A stretch of DNA of 64,000 bases, taken from Carya illinoinensis. Taxonomy: Eukaryota; Streptophyta; Magnoliopsida; Fagales; Juglandaceae. Location: NCBI RefSeq assembly GCF_018687715.1, contig NC_056766.1, forward strand, positions 18,550,001 through 18,614,000. The letters are read 5' to 3'. The notes under the pieces were generated by a model. That model was not told the origin of the DNA. It made no database searches and was given only the letters and a program-made list of their open reading frames with translations. Numbering within the stretch: the first letter of the stretch is position 1; every line of letters starts with the position of its first letter. Position numbers and translations under genes: made by a program. Below, piece by piece: positions 1 through 11,895 of this stretch.

Positions 1-2513
1 GGATACTACCAGCTGAGAATCAGAGACCAGGATGTGCCTAAAACTGCTTTCAGGTCGAGGTATGGGCATTATGAATTTAAGGTGATGCCGTTTGGGTTAG
101 CTAATGCCCCTGCTGCCTTCATGGATTTAATGAATAGGGTGTTTCAACCTTACCTGGATTCCTTTGTGGTAGTATTTATTGATGATATACTGATTTATTC
201 CCGAGATGTTGAAGAGCATGTGTATCATCTTAGTCTGGTACTTGAGAGATTGAGAGAACACCAGCTATACGCCAAGCTCAGCAAGTGTGAGTTCTGGTTG
301 GAAGAGGTTAAATTTCTTGGGCATGTAATTTCCCGGAGCGGAGTGGCAGTTGATCCTAGTAAGGTAGAAGCCATATTGTCATGGCAGCGCCTGACTACAG
401 TGCGTGAGATCCGGAGTTTCTTGGGGCTCGCCGGTTATTACCGAAGATTTGTAGAGGGTTTTGCTCGCCTATCCAGACCTCTCACAGCTTTGACTCGGAA
501 GAATACAGAATTTGTTTGGTTAGAGAAATGTGAGAGAAGCTTCCAGGAATTGAAGAACAGGTTGACAACGGCACCAGTGTTAGCACTCCCAGAACCGCAT
601 AAGCCATTCGTAGTCTTCAGTGATGCGTCTAAGTTTGGTTTGGGTTGTATCCTTATGCAGGAAGGACGGGTTGTAGCCTATGCATCTCGTCAGCTAAAGG
701 ACCATGAAAAGAATTATCCGACGCATGATCTAGAATTGGCTGCGATTTTTTTGCCCTTAAGATTTGGCGGCATTTCTTGTATGGGGAAGCTTGCGAGGTA
801 TTTACTGATCATAAGAGCTTGAAGCATTTGTTTTCCCAGAAAAATCTGAATATGAGGCAAAGGCGTTGGCTGGAGCTAATCAGTGACTATCAGTGTGAGA
901 TCAAGTACCACCCGGGGAAGGCTAATATAGTTGCTGATGCTTTGAGTCGGAAGTCTCATTTGGAAGATGAAGCCGAGTCGTCAGAATTGGAATCGTTGCT
1001 TTGTGGGATGAGAAGGCTCCTTATAGAGAGTTCGCAGCAAGTGGAGATTTTATCTTCAGTTCTTGATATTCGGGTAACTGATTTTGAAGAATTGAAGACT
1101 CTCCAAAGAAAGGATCCGAAACTGCTGATCATCAGAAAAAGAGTCAGAAAATCTCGAGGACCGTTGCATTATAGCATGGACAATGATGGGATACTTCGGT
1201 TCCGAGATCGCAGAGTGGTCCCCAAGGACTCTGAATTCAAAGAGCGGATCATGGCGGAAGCTCATGCGGCCCCTTATTCAGTTCATCCCGGCAGTACAAA
1301 GATGTATCGGGACCTGAAGAAAAATTTCTGGTGGGATGGAATGAAGAAGGACATTGCCTTATATGTTGAGAAATGCCACACATGCCGACAGGTAAAGGCC
1401 GAGCATCAGAGACCTGCAGGCATGCTCCAACCCCTCCCTATTCCTGAGTGGAAATGGGATGATATCACGATGGACTTCGTTGTGGGTTTGCCGAGAACGC
1501 CTAGTGGGAAGAATTCTGTTTGGGTGATTGTGGACCGGTTAACGAAGAGTGCTCATTTTCTGCCTGTTAATAACACCGACTCTTTGGGTAAGTTGACCCG
1601 TTTGTATGTCAAAGAGATAGTGCGACTACACGGCGTACCAAAGAGTATAGTGTCGGATCGAGACCCGAGGTTTACGTCGCAGTTCTGGAAGAGTTTGTAG
1701 GCAGCTTTGGGTACTAAGTTGAAGTTCAGTACTGCTTATCACCCGCAGACAGACGGCCAGTCAGAGCGTACCATTCAGACCCTGGAAGACATGTTGCGAG
1801 CATGTGTCCTGGAATTCCAAGGGAGTTGGGAAAATCATTTGCCGCTCATTGAGTTTGCCTACAATAACAGCTACCATGCGACCATTCAGATGGCTCCCTA
1901 TGAAGCTCTTTATGGGAGAAAGTGTAGGTCGCCCTTGTGTTGGGATGAAGTTGGGGAGAGTAGGGTAATTGGACTTGAAATAATTCAAGAAATGTAAAGC
2001 CAAGTCCAGATCATTAGAGATAAAATGGCGGCAGCTCAGAGTCGCCAGAAAAGCTACGCTGATACCAGGAGGAGAGAATTGTCATTTGAAGTTGGTGATT
2101 GGGTTTATCTTAAAGTCTCTCCCATGAGAGGTGTTAAGCGTTTTGGTAAGAAGAGGAAACTAGATCCGAGGTACGTCGGCCCTTTTCAGATTCTGGAGAG
2201 AGTAGGGTCCGTCGCCTACAGAGTTACTTTGCCAGATTATTTTGGGGATGTTCATGATGTCTTCCACGTATCATCCCTGAAGAAGAGCTTTGGACAGCAA
2301 GAGCCACGTTTCGTCGACCCAGCAGGTATTCAGTTGCAACCGGATCTCACTTACGAAGTTGTTCCGTCGCAGATTTTGGATTGGAAGGAGCAACAGTTGA
2401 GGTCCAAGACGATACCTTTGGTTAAAGTGGCTTGGGGAGATCCGTTAGCACAAGACTTCTCTTGGGAGCGAGCAGCGGACATGAGGGAGCAGTACCCGTA
2501 TTTGTTCGAATAA
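1..2513 (+). pseudogene. Ty3/gypsy (Tekay-like chromovirus) pol, 3' part, broken
   Basis: Retrotransposon polyprotein entering from the left edge, so gag, protease and the first part of reverse transcriptase (RT) lie outside. In order: RT with an intact catalytic FIDD at 175-186, RNase H (SDASKFGLG near 613-639), integrase with an HHCC zinc finger (about 1270-1395), DDE core (TMDF near 1470, SDRD near 1652, E of DGQSER near 1765), and a C-terminal chromodomain-like tail ending in WERAADMREQYPYLF (about 2380-2510). It cannot make one protein. The frame shifts by one base in a T-run near 745-752, and there are in-frame stops at 1698-1700 (TAG where relatives have Gln) and 1995-1997 (TAA). Clade assignment rests on the chromodomain type and long LTR, recalled from the family. 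Decayed, non-autonomous. Confidence 0.93.
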
Positions 2514-2617
2514 GGAAGGTATGTGTTTTAATCTTGATCTCAGTTGGTTTATGAGCGTTTATGTGGCTTGCTTTAAGTTGGTGGTTGATTTGCAATTTCG
2601 AGGACGAAATTGTTTTT

Positions 2618-2630
2618 AAGGAAGGGAGGA
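2618..2630 (+). other. polypurine tract of the Tekay-like element
   Basis: Purine-only run (AAGGAAGGGAGGA) directly against the TGTGATGACC start of the 3' LTR. This is the position where plus-strand DNA synthesis is primed in LTR retrotransposons. It fixes the 5' border of the LTR. Confidence 0.85.
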
Positions 2631-3924
2631 TGTGATGACCCGCTTTTAAGTGTATTTTCGCTTAAATAATTGTTTTTATTTTAATTAATATATCAGTTAT
2701 TTATTTTAATTTAGTTGCGTTTTAAAATTGGTTTTTAATTTATTGGAGGTTGTGTTTTATTTCTTTTAGATGTTTTGTGGTTTTTAATCTTTTTCGGCGG
2801 TTTGTTTCGTTTTCCCGGAGTGAGGATTGGACTTCATTTCTTTTCACATCTTTTTTTTCCTTTTTCTTTTTTTTTTTTCCTTTTTTTCTTTTTCCCTTCT
2901 TTTCTTTTTTTTCCTTTCTTTTTCTTTTTTTCTTCTTTTTCTTTTTCTTTTCCCTCCCCCGCGTCCGAACCCCCCCTCCGAGCTCTCTCTCTCTCCTCCC
3001 TCTCCCTCACGCGGGACGTCCCTTCAACAGCTCAGACCGCCGCCGTCCGGCCACCACTCGGCCTCTCACCGGTCCCATTCTCTTCCCCTCCCTCCGGCGC
3101 ACCACCCCACCCAAGCTCACCCCCAACCGGCCGGCCATTTGGCTGGAAAAAGCCCAACAAAGCTGCACAGTTTTGGCTCCGATCCGCCGTCGTCGCTCCA
3201 CCTCCGACCACCATTTCTTCACCACTTCATCACCGGTCCCTTGCCGTCCTAACCCACCCATTTCCGGCCTCCAACGACCACCGGAGCAGCTCCTACGAGC
3301 TTGCTTTCCGATTTGGGTATTTCGGCCATTTTCCGGCGATTCCGCCGCCGCCCACGGCCGTTCATCACTTCCAATAGCTTCACAACCATCCCTTGACCAC
3401 CCCCTATCAATCTCGTGTCCTAGTTTGTCCCCGTTCAAAAGTGGGTTTTTCAGACCCACGGCCACAGTGAATTTTCACTGTGACGTTGCTGTTTTTCCGC
3501 CGTTTGCATCGCCTCGTGTTTTCTAAAATTGCCATATAGCGCTGTAAGTATTTTCCAAACCCTATTTTCAGATTTTAATATATATTGCTCATTCAATTAT
3601 TTACTGTTGTTGGTTGTTGATTCTGGACTGAATCCGAGGAGTTTCGGGGGTCGGATGGATGGAGGACGAAGTTGCCTGTTTATTTGATTTATGATTGTTG
3701 GTTTATTTTATTATGCATTGTTATGGCATTGCATGGTGCATGCACGTGTGTTTGTGGAATTGTGTGAAAAGCCTGTGTATTGGCGTGAGTGGTTTTACGG
3801 GTGCGTGTGTATCACGAGCCCAAGCCGGGATGGGTTATTATCTCGGTGGAGCTCCTCTGGTCACTCGGGAGCGGAATAAACTAAGTGATGTCCCCTGAGT
3901 TGTCGAGAGCGATGACGGGAGCGG

Positions 3925-4061
3925 GGCTAGGGGATGCTTGGCTATGAACGCGCCGGGCGCGGAACCGGGCATCGCCCTACTCACCGACTCCGTGGCCCTT
4001 CGCTGGCGAGGGCTAGAGGATGCTTGGCTACGCACGCGCGGGACGCGGAACTGGGCATCGC
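3925..4061 (+). repeat. tandem duplication inside the LTR, unit about 52 bp
   Basis: Two GC-rich copies, 3925-3976 and 4011-4061, both running from GGCTAG.GGATGCTTGGCTA to GGGCATCGC with a 34-bp spacer. The same block, reversed, is found in the LTRs near 49.7 kb and 52.25 kb, so it is part of the LTR family. Confidence 0.7.
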
Positions 4062-4179
4062 TTGTTAGGTGTCACACGCGCGGTGGTACTCTGCGGTGTG
4101 GCACTGGAGCCAGGGTGTGCGGATGACCCCTAGGGGAGGTCATGGTGCACGCGGTTAAAATTGGATAATGGTTTGTGAG

Positions 4180-4326
4180 GCCAAATGGGACTTTTGGCGT
4201 GGACCAGATGGACTTCTGGCGAGATATTGGGCCGGATGGACTTCTGGCGAGATATTGGGCCAAATGTGACTTTTGGCGTGTTTTTTCGGAAATGATGTGT
4301 TTTTGGGCCAAATGGGTTTTTGGCGT
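4180..4326 (+). repeat. short tandem repeats in the LTR, 28-bp unit
   Basis: Two near-identical 28-bp units (GATGGACTTCTGGCGAGATA then TTGGGCC) begin at 4207 and 4235. They are flanked by more diverged copies ending in TTTTGGCGTG near 4193, 4278 and 4325. Probably replication slippage in the LTR; no function is inferred. Confidence 0.7.
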
Positions 4327-4895
4327 GTGTGGAAAACTTGTGTTTTATGGGCTTTGTGCATTGGGCATGTATCATGCATCTTGTTTGAGTTTTATGTGTT
4401 TTTATCTGGTAGTGTTTGGGTTTTACTTACCTGCGGTACCATTTTTGGTTCCGTAGCCTTTGGTGCAGAGTTAGAGGTCGAAGAGGAGGAGGCTGAGCCC
4501 GAGGATGCGGCTCCGCCGGGCTGCTGATGCGGTGTTTTATATTTGTTAAAACTGTATTTGTGTTTTGTAATATTTTATCTATGTATGTTTTAAACAGCTT
4601 GTATTACGTTAAGAAAAATTCTGGTACTTAGTTACGACTTTCGTTATCCGCTGCGTGTTTCTCTGTACACATATGTTGCCTTGCACACACTCGGCACCCG
4701 TCGATGGGATGGTGACCCGGGTTGTCACCATCCGGACGTCTCAATTTCCTCGTGTTCGGACGTGGAGATTTGGGGGCGTCACACCTAAAGTTCAAAATAT
4801 CTTGTTTTTCCACGCCAAGGACTCTATAATAATAGTCTATACGTAGATTAATCCTACCTAAATTTGCAATTGTGTAGAAAAATACAAATATATAA

Positions 4896-4915
4896 CTCTC
4901 TCTCTCTCTCTCTCT
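4896..4915. repeat. (CT)n microsatellite
   Basis: Ten uninterrupted CT units just downstream of the LTR. Confidence 0.95.
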
Positions 4916-5098
4916 AATCATTTATAAAGTAATCATCTTAGACTTTTTAATTTGAAGCATGAAATCACTATGGCGACTTTAGCAACCTATTAACATGACA
5001 AAAAAACAACAAATTAGATATGGATGTGACTTGCAACTTGCAACCCAACAAAATTCTGAACCGGCATACTTTCATGCGTCTGTATGTCTTTTACTTTA

Positions 5099-5310
5099 AA
5101 TGTATTTGTTTTTATAGATAAGATAAAATAAAAGATAAAAAAATAAAAATTAAATAAAATATTATTAAAATATATTTTTTTAATATTATTTTTATTTTAA
5201 AATTTAAAAATATTAAATTATTTATTTTATTTTATATAAAAATTTTAAAATTTTATAATAATTATATAAAATGAGTCGAAAAGAAGTGTAAAAACAAACT
5301 AATAAAAATT
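5099..5310. repeat. AT-rich MITE relic
   Basis: AT-rich block (GATAAGATAAAATAAAAG..., AATATTATTTTTATTTTAAAA) whose wording and order resemble, in reverse orientation, the repeat at 22313-22585. No clean terminal repeats or TSD could be found. Family membership is by eye only. Confidence 0.35.
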
Positions 5311-6570
5311 ATAAAAAAAATCATCTTTCGAGTACAATAATTTAGATCTAGAAGAATAATTTCTTGATTAGACAGCTTTTACATTCAATAAAACCATCCC
5401 CTATCACTGTAGCAGATCAAACAAGACGTTATACAGAGAAATTGAAACGGAAATTTCAGTATAGGACAGAAAAAAGGGCAAGCAAAGGAGTAGTGTCAAC
5501 TCAGCTTGCAGCAAAGTTAGACCGACACAACTATGGTATTAATAACAAGTGCAAAATTTTCAATGTTGTTTTGCTCGAGCCCCCCCCGAGACCTATTCTG
5601 TCTAACAATATTCACATTAGATTATGCATACATATATATATATATGTATGTAAAATCACATTTTTTAGAGATCTAATTTATTATATAAGTAAAACTCTTA
5701 TATTGATTTATGCAAATTTGATACAAAATAATAATAAAATATTATTATTTTATTTTATTTTTTACTTTTTTTAATAGAGTTTGTAATTTCCACATATTAG
5801 GTTAATACATGTAATTAGCATTCAAAGAAATTTTATTAGCATCCAATACATGTACTCAGAACTTGTGAGAGAGAGGCATACGAGTTTGATTTTCAAATAT
5901 GTAAAATATTTTTTAGAGAGTGAATGAGTAAAATATGTAGAAAGAGAGTGGAAAGAGAGAGAAAGAATGAGTAAAATATATTTTGAAGAATGAATAGTAG
6001 ATTTTTAAACATGTAAATATATTGTTTATAACTATACAAATATTTGAAAATGCATAATCTAATATAGATAAATTTATACTCATATTATGTAAATATGACT
6101 TTATATATACATATATATAGATTAATATAGATGCTCTAAGCTTTCATAATTCATATAACACAAAGAGGTTTAGAACTTGGGCATAGTTTGGTTGGACAGC
6201 CCTGGCGGTGGCGTAGCTTCCTGGTAACTCTCCCCTACCCCTTCACTTTCCCCCATAAGTAATATGTTATTGCAGTGTTGCAGAGAACTGGGTTTCTTAT
6301 AAAATATTAAAAAGCCAAGTCAAACTTGCATATGCATCTGGATTAGACAGACAAGGAAAAGAGGTTTTAAATAACAAAAACTGCTGGAACTCAGATGTGA
6401 CCAACCAACCGTGGTGATTTCTGGGGACATGTAGTGGGCCAAAAATGACGGCTATGATTGATGGGTTTAGTGAACTGGTCGTCCTAGACCCAACAAAGGA
6501 ACGGTGAGGATTGATCTCTGGGTTTGACCAAAATGTGGTCCCACTTTGTTAGGGGCGAGAAGGTTGCTGA

Positions 6571-6578
6571 TATATTGA
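6571..6578 (+). promoter_or_regulatory. candidate TATA element of the STOP1-like gene
   Basis: TATATTGA lies about 30 bp ahead of a pyrimidine-rich leader (6600-6645, CTTTCTCC...TCTCTCTC) that looks like a plant 5' UTR. A TTGACC W-box-like core is just upstream at 6525-6530. Inferred from position only. Confidence 0.4.
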
Positions 6579-6703
6579 CTAGCTGAGCGTCATTGCCCCT
6601 TTTCATTCCTTTCTCCTATTTCTTTCCTTCTTTCTCTCTCTCTCAGAAGCATGGAGCAGCCAATTCACCGGACGTGAAGAGCATCCAAACAATCTTGAAT
6701 TAG

Positions 6704-7536
6704 GTGTGTGTTTCACTCTATTTCTTTTACTTTTGAGTTACTTCTCTTTCTAGGGTTCGTTGATGAAGCATAACTTTTTTATACATGGTAAAATCTTGAG
6801 GTTCCAAATTTTGCTGATTCTTTGTTTGTAATTATGCGTATTTACTACATATTGAGATCTTTGATTTCCCATCACTTCAACATATTCTGAAAGTTTTCTT
6901 TTATGATTTTTTTTCCTTTATTTTCCCTTTGGAATTTTGATAACATATTAGAAAAGAGATTTGGAAGGTAGTTTGGCTCAACTGATTTCAGCTTTCGCCA
7001 TTTGGGAATTAGGTTTTGGATCTTAATCAGCCTGTAGATGGAAGAAAGAGGAAATCTTCCTCCGTTTAAGTCTACTAAAAAGATGCACTTTGAGCTATTC
7101 AAGGAGATTTCGGATGTAAGTTATAATTACAGAATGGAAAAACGTGAGATGCATCGAGTAACTTTGAATTTTGTGATGAGGTTGACTTTCAGTGGGAAAA
7201 GGGGAACTTGTATTTGTCTGGGATTCTAGGTCAATAATGATGATTTCATCACTGAATTTGTGCGTGAAGGTTAGATTCTCCTTATCCTATCATTAATAAG
7301 GAGGAAGCAGAATAAATTGTTTTGAAACAAAGGGGTAGTTTGGAAATTCTTATCTAAAGTAATTGAGATTTGGGTTCTTATGTTTCAGATCAACAGCATG
7401 ATTCTTGTGTTGTTATAATGTTTTGTTTGAACGATATGATAGCAGCAAGCAACAGCGCTTCTCTTTTGAATTTGATCACTGCAATATTCATAAAAAAAAA
7501 AAAATACTACAGTTAAGCTCTTTTGTACATTTCCAG
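6704..7536 (+). other. probable 5' UTR intron of the STOP1-like gene
   Basis: A donor (TTAG then GTGTGTG, GT at 6704-6705) follows the leader. A pyrimidine-rich acceptor (TACATTTCCAG, AG at 7535-7536) lies 44 bp before the start codon. The interval is T-rich and non-coding apart from one short open frame (7038-7229). The exact splice pair, and whether there is more than one leader intron, cannot be settled by eye. Confidence 0.45.
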
Positions 7537-7580
7537 TTTTGATTGGCGTTGGATCTTGATACGTGCAATTAGAATCGGGC

Positions 7581-9173
7581 ATGGATCACAAAGAAAACAC
7601 GTGGACGAAGTCTTTTTCATCTGGAAATGAATTACTGAAGAATATCTCCACAGGTGAACCATCTTTTCCCAACTTTGATTCCCAGCAATCTCAGGAGAAA
7701 TGGGAGGATCCCTCCGTGTTAGATTACAGAACCAGGATTGAGCCACCTATCAAAGATTTCAAGCAACATTCTGAAACCCAATCTTCACTTCCTTGCAACC
7801 CCAATAATCAAGTTAAGCTTCCAGTCCAAGAAGATGGTCAGATGGATGGATCACTACAATCAAGTAAAATTCAAGACTGGGACCCAAGAACAATGCTAAA
7901 CAATCTCTCCTTCCTGGAACAAAAGATCCATCAGCTTCAGGATTTAGTGCACTTGATTGTTGGTAGAAGAGGGCAAGTATTTGAGCGGCCAGATGAACTT
8001 GCTGCTCAGCAACAGCAGCTCATTACTGCTGATCTTACTTCTATTATTGTTCAATTGATCTCTACTGCAGGAAGCCTTCTCCCATCTGTGAAGCATAATA
8101 CCCTTTCCAATACTACTGCTGTCGGACAGCTAGGTGGGGTTTACTTGCCTTCCATGGTGGACCTGAATGGTGGCTTTCAGCTGCAGGACAATGGTGAAAG
8201 CAAGGTTTCTGATCAGTCAAACCAGATTGATTTAGCTGGTAATATTGGGAATGAACAAATCTATCATATGGAAGAACATGAATCAAAAGATGAAGAAGAT
8301 GCTGATGAAGGAGAGAACCTTCCACCTGGTTCCTATGAGATCTTACAGTTAGAAAAAGAAGAAATCCTTGCACCTCACACCCACTTCTGTACAATATGTG
8401 GGAAGGGATTCAAGCGGGATGCAAATCTACGAATGCACATGAGAGGTCACGGGGATGAGTACAAAACCCCAGCAGCCCTTGCAAAACCTAACAAAGAGTC
8501 TAGCTCTGAACCAATTCTTCTCAAGAGGTATTCCTGCCCATATGCCGGCTGCAAGCGGAACAAGGATCACAAAAAGTTTCAACCTCTGAAGACTATTTTA
8601 TGTGTCAAAAACCATTATAAACGAACACATTGTGACAAAAGCTATACTTGCAGCAGATGCAATGCCAAGAAATTTTCAGTTATTGCAGATCTCAAAACTC
8701 ATGAAAAGCATTGCGGTAAGGATAAGTGGCTTTGCTCCTGTGGTACAACATTTTCAAGAAAAGATAAGCTTTTTGGACACATTGCTCTTTTCCAGGGCCA
8801 CACTCCTGCCATTTCCATTGATGAAACTAAAGGCCAATCTGGACCCCCTGATCGAGGGGAAGGCAATGAATCAATAAGTAAGGTCAGAAGTATAAATTTC
8901 AATTTCAGTTCGGGTGCTCCTAGTGGTAGTGAAGTACAAAACGCTGTGGATGTGAAGGCAGGTATTGAGGATCCGGCCAGTTATTTCTCCCCGTTAAACT
9001 TTGACACGTGTAATTTTGGTGGGTTTCATGAGTTCCCTCGACCCCCATTTGAAGATTCAGAGAGTTCATTCTCCTTTTTTATACCCGGTTCTTCTTCTAA
9101 TTACACTGTACCTGGGTCTTGTAATTACACTAAAAAAACTGGGGGGGAGTCAAGTTCTAATAATCTGGAGTGA
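7581..9173 (+). CDS. STOP1: STOP1-like C2H2 zinc-finger transcription factor (530 aa)
   Basis: Nuclear regulator that in Arabidopsis controls proton and aluminium tolerance genes (such as ALMT1 and MATE) and low-phosphate root responses. One uninterrupted coding exon. The start is the first ATG of the frame, giving [10 protein letters not shown]; the frame opens slightly further upstream without an ATG. Zinc fingers: ZF1 C270-C273-H286-H290 ([20 protein letters not shown]), ZF2 C319-C324-H345-H350, ZF3 from C357-C360 to H374/H377/C378, ZF4 from C385-C387 to H400/H407. This is the family's characteristic arrangement, close to the 499 aa of Arabidopsis STOP1. A Gln-rich segment (AAQQQQL) and a hydrophobic helix precede an acidic stretch (about 235-250); the tail after ZF4 is Ser-rich. 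No disruption. A close STOP2-type paralogue is the only realistic alternative. Confidence 0.96.
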   Translation: MDHKENTWTKSFSSGNELLKNISTGEPSFPNFDSQQSQEKWEDPSVLDYRTRIEPPIKDFKQHSETQSSLPCNPNNQVKLPVQEDGQMDGSLQSSKIQDWDPRTMLNNLSFLEQKIHQLQDLVHLIVGRRGQVFERPDELAAQQQQLITADLTSIIVQLISTAGSLLPSVKHNTLSNTTAVGQLGGVYLPSMVDLNGGFQLQDNGESKVSDQSNQIDLAGNIGNEQIYHMEEHESKDEEDADEGENLPPGSYEILQLEKEEILAPHTHFCTICGKGFKRDANLRMHMRGHGDEYKTPAALAKPNKESSSEPILLKRYSCPYAGCKRNKDHKKFQPLKTILCVKNHYKRTHCDKSYTCSRCNAKKFSVIADLKTHEKHCGKDKWLCSCGTTFSRKDKLFGHIALFQGHTPAISIDETKGQSGPPDRGEGNESISKVRSINFNFSSGAPSGSEVQNAVDVKAGIEDPASYFSPLNFDTCNFGGFHEFPRPPFEDSESSFSFFIPGSSSNYTVPGSCNYTKKTGGESSSNNLE

Positions 9174-10021
9174 TGATGATGATGATGAACTTTTAACCTG
9201 TAATATTTGTAAGGTGAAGTGTGACCCCATGAACCGTTTAATTTCTTTATATTAATATATCCATTTTCTTTAACAGTTTGTGTCTTTTGTATACACGGAG
9301 GCCATTGTTTTTTACAGGTTGCAACTACTTCGTGTATTCTGAGGTTATTGGTTTGTTAGGAATTCTGATCAAACTAATACAAGTCTGGCTATGCTGGATG
9401 ATGAAAAAATGAGATTGAGGTTCCTCAAAGACAAATGGCCATAGAGAGCTATGAACTCATCAGACAGCTGCCAGCCAGCCTTGCACTTCCTTAGAGGTCT
9501 TCTTGTTGGCTGTTTTTACTACTTTAGTGTAGTGGTTAACTGCATATATGCATGCGTGTGCATGTGCGTATGGTGTTTGTACCCAGCCGATCAAGCACCC
9601 AAGCGTACACTAAGAACACGCTTGAAGTAATAGCGCGTGGAATATAAACATTAATAAATGCTCACGCCTCTCTTACACGCTAAGGACCAATTTTCCATAG
9701 AGCTTTGCTTTTTTTTAAGTCCATACGCCACATTTAAAAAATAAAAAAGAAAAAATTTAATTTTTTTTGGGATTTATTTTTCTTAAATTAATTAAATTTT
9801 TTACTCGTTATCTATATACCAAATATTTGGTTAAACAAAATAAAAATAAAAATAAAAAAAATGTGATTCGTGGGCTTATTTTTAAAATTTTTCTTTTCCA
9901 AAATATTTAAGACAGTTTACCCATATTTGAGTTACTAACCTGCAGAAGTTATAATTTCATCACTCTCCAACGGAATATTATTCTTTAGGCAGTTTTTTGA
10001 TATCAGTTTACTTTTGTATTT
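9174..10021. other. STOP1 3' UTR and intergenic DNA
   Basis: Begins with a GAT repeat (9173-9187) and a T-rich 3' UTR-like stretch. A possible AATATA-type poly(A) signal lies near 9254. The rest, including 9590-9700 with repeated ACACGCT/CGCGTG-like words and an AT-rich tail, holds no recognisable gene. Confidence 0.5.
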
Positions 10022-10193
10022 GACAAATGTTATAATTATAAAAAGATCTCATAAAAATAAATTTATAAACTGACGTAGTTTGATGTAGTATATTAAATTA
10101 TAAATTTTATTGTAAATAAGATCTAATGTATCTTATGAAACTATATTAATTTGTAAGTTTACATTTGGATCTCTTTGTAGCTATAACATTCTC
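10022..10193. mobile_element. small MITE with inverted ends
   Basis: The left end AAATGTTATAATTATAAAAAG and the reverse complement of the right end (GAATGTTATAGCTACAAAGAG) pair over about 24 bp with a few mismatches, around an AT-rich 120-bp core (ATAAACTGACGTAGTTTGATG). Typical of short plant foldback MITEs. No clear TSD, so borders are approximate. Confidence 0.55.
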
Positions 10194-10318
10194 TTTATTT
10201 TTTCCACCCCGGGCTTTTAGTAGTGCTTGACACACTTTAAGCCTCTTTCAAACCTTCAATAATCAATAATAAGTACATGTTTAGAATTGTGATGGGTAAT
10301 TTAGCTATTAGCTTAAGG

Positions 10319-10915
10319 CAGTGGCAGACCCAGAAATTTATTTTAGGAGGGCCAAACAAAACTAAAATAATATACATAAAATATTTTTTTGTTCTACTTT
10401 TATACAATTTTTTTTACGATATATAATAATCTAATAAGAAGATTTACAATAAAAATAAAATATATTTAATACAACTTATGTATTAAAAAAGTATTTGATA
10501 TGTCAAGAACAGTATATTATTGAAATAATATTAAGACATTCATACAAATATATTAAACAAAAGAAATACAGAGTATCTAAAATTGTAACTTGCATTTTTT
10601 TAAATAGATAAAATAAACAAGTATTGAATCTAAATCAAAATTCTTAACTATTTCTCTTTCAATATAGACAATAGAAAAATGTTAGAAATACTAATGGTTA
10701 TAGTTAGAACTTTTTTTTTTAAAAAAAATTAGTTATAATAAAAATGTGTATTTTATTTTATATGAGATGTGTTTTATTTATTTCATTTTTATATCCTATT
10801 AGATTTTATGGAGGGGCCAATACATGATAAATTAATATTATTTTATTAAAAAAAATTAACATATATTTTTTTTCAAATTTCTTGGTGGCGGAGCCACGTT
10901 GGGGAAATGCCACTG
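10319..10915. mobile_element. non-autonomous hAT element, 597 bp, perfect 8-bp TSD
   Basis: The ends CAGTGGCA (10319-10326) and TGCCACTG (10908-10915) are perfect 8-bp inverted repeats. They are flanked by an identical 8-bp duplication GCTTAAGG at 10311-10318 and 10916-10923. An 8-bp TSD with CA...TG ends is the signature of the hAT superfamily. Sub-terminal sequences (GACCCAGAAATTT left, AAATTTCTTGGTGGCGGAGC right) are also roughly inverted. The interior is AT-rich and has no transposase, so it must have been moved in trans. Confidence 0.88.
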
Positions 10916-10923
10916 GCTTAAGG

Positions 10924-11345
10924 TTTATAATTGTAGAACTTAAGTAATAAAAAACATTTTCAAACAAATGTAAACATATTACATTTGTTTGAAAATAAAT
11001 TTAAAACATATATTTTGAGGTAGAAATGACATAAAATGTCATTTGATCTTTTATAGATCATGACCATATTTTTAATAGAAATCAAATTTTATGATGAAAA
11101 AACAACAAAAGTAATTCTAATAGAATTTTTAGTAAGCATAATGAAAAAAATCCCGTCAATGATGCATTAATGAAATAACAATAAAATTATGCATAAGATA
11201 AGAGAAAGTTATACGAGTATTTTTGCCCATTGACATTTTTTTTTAAGTGTAACTATGTTTTGCAATATTAAAAAAATTACTTACTTTTAATTTTTTTTAA
11301 TATTAAAAGTACTTTACTATGTGTCAATCAAATAACATAATTTTA
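10924..11345. other. AT-rich intergenic stretch, nothing recognised
   Basis: Low-complexity AT-rich DNA. ACATTTGTTTGAAAAT near 10981 is a local inverted copy of CATTTTCAAACAAATGTAAA near 10954, a small foldback. No coding signal. Confidence 0.5.
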
Positions 11346-11895
11346 TTTGTTAACGCCATATTTCGCATACCTTTGCGCCAGGCTCCAACAACTCGGGTTT
11401 TCAATCTTGGACTAGCAAATACTGAGAAAACATAAAGAGACGGGGCTTTGTCCCTTCCATTCTACAGGTGCACGCCATTAGGCTCTTTCTCCCCTGCCTT
11501 GTCCTTCTCATTCCCCCTTGACCATGTTTGCATTATCCTTGCGTCCCAACTTTCTCACTCTTTACAACTTAACTCCTTTTTTCTGTCACTATCCTTGTTC
11601 GCAACTCCAATGGCTTCCAAGAAAACCGTCCAACCCAAGATCCCTGGAGAGCTGGACGAGCTTGAGGTCAGTACCATGAAGCAAACCTATGCTAGCTATC
11701 ATTGGCGCTTGGAAGCCACCCCTGACTTCTTAGTATCGCTGATTTCTACCTACCATGTCCCCAAGAAAGTGGTCTTCGAGGTTTGGGCCACGGGAAGGGG
11801 CAATCGATGTCAAGAGTTTCACCTCACATGTTTAGCTCTTCCCCAATATGTTCTCCTGCAGGTTGAGGTTGCCCTTTCCTCATCCCATCTATGAC
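11346..11895 (+). pseudogene. unidentified open frame in a repeat-like context
   Basis: An open frame runs to the stop at 11892-11894. The best internal ATG is at 11610 (MASKKTVQPKIPGELDEL..., 94 aa). I do not recognise a domain with confidence; the LEVSTMKQTYASYHW...LVSLISTYHVPKKV wording is vaguely like the N-terminal part of proteins carried by plant gypsy-type elements. The lead-in at 11346-11450 (TTAACGCCATATTTCGCATA...) resembles the start of the repeat at 36680, which favours a transposon fragment over a host gene. No intron or downstream exon could be assigned. Confidence 0.3.

Larger units (their letters stand above)
2631..4783 (+). mobile_element. 3' LTR of the Tekay-like gypsy element (2.15 kb)
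   Basis: Starts TGTGATGACC directly after the polypurine tract and ends GGGGGCGTCACA, giving the inverted TGTGA...TCACA ends of an LTR. A long T/C-rich tract (about 2845-2960) is followed by a C-rich segment (2960-3380), then a GC-rich repeated block (3925-4061) and a TGG-rich repeated block (4180-4326). Open frames in the C-rich part are low-complexity and are not treated as genes. The 5' LTR is outside the window, so the TSD cannot be tested; the five bases after the LTR are CCTAA. Two minus-strand LTRs at 49-54 kb and a probable one at 59-64 kb share its central block. Confidence 0.85.
4784..6560. other. intergenic stretch, AT-rich, no gene seen
   Basis: Very AT-rich with short homopolymers and broken repeats. 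A (CT)n run is at 4896-4915, a probable MITE relic at 5099-5310, and a C7 run sits near 5581. The small open frame at 5364-5774 has no recognisable motif and ends in AT-rich simple sequence. The right end (about 6400 onward) is less AT-rich and is probably the promoter of the STOP1-like gene. Confidence 0.6.

Noticed and set aside
3007..3465. Minus-strand frame of 152 codons
   Set aside because: Shadow of the C-rich LTR segment; no domain.
2750..3526. Long open frames of 258, 200 and 141 codons
   Set aside because: They lie in the T/C-rich and C-rich part of an LTR, overlap in several frames and encode Phe-, Ser- and Pro-rich low-complexity sequence.
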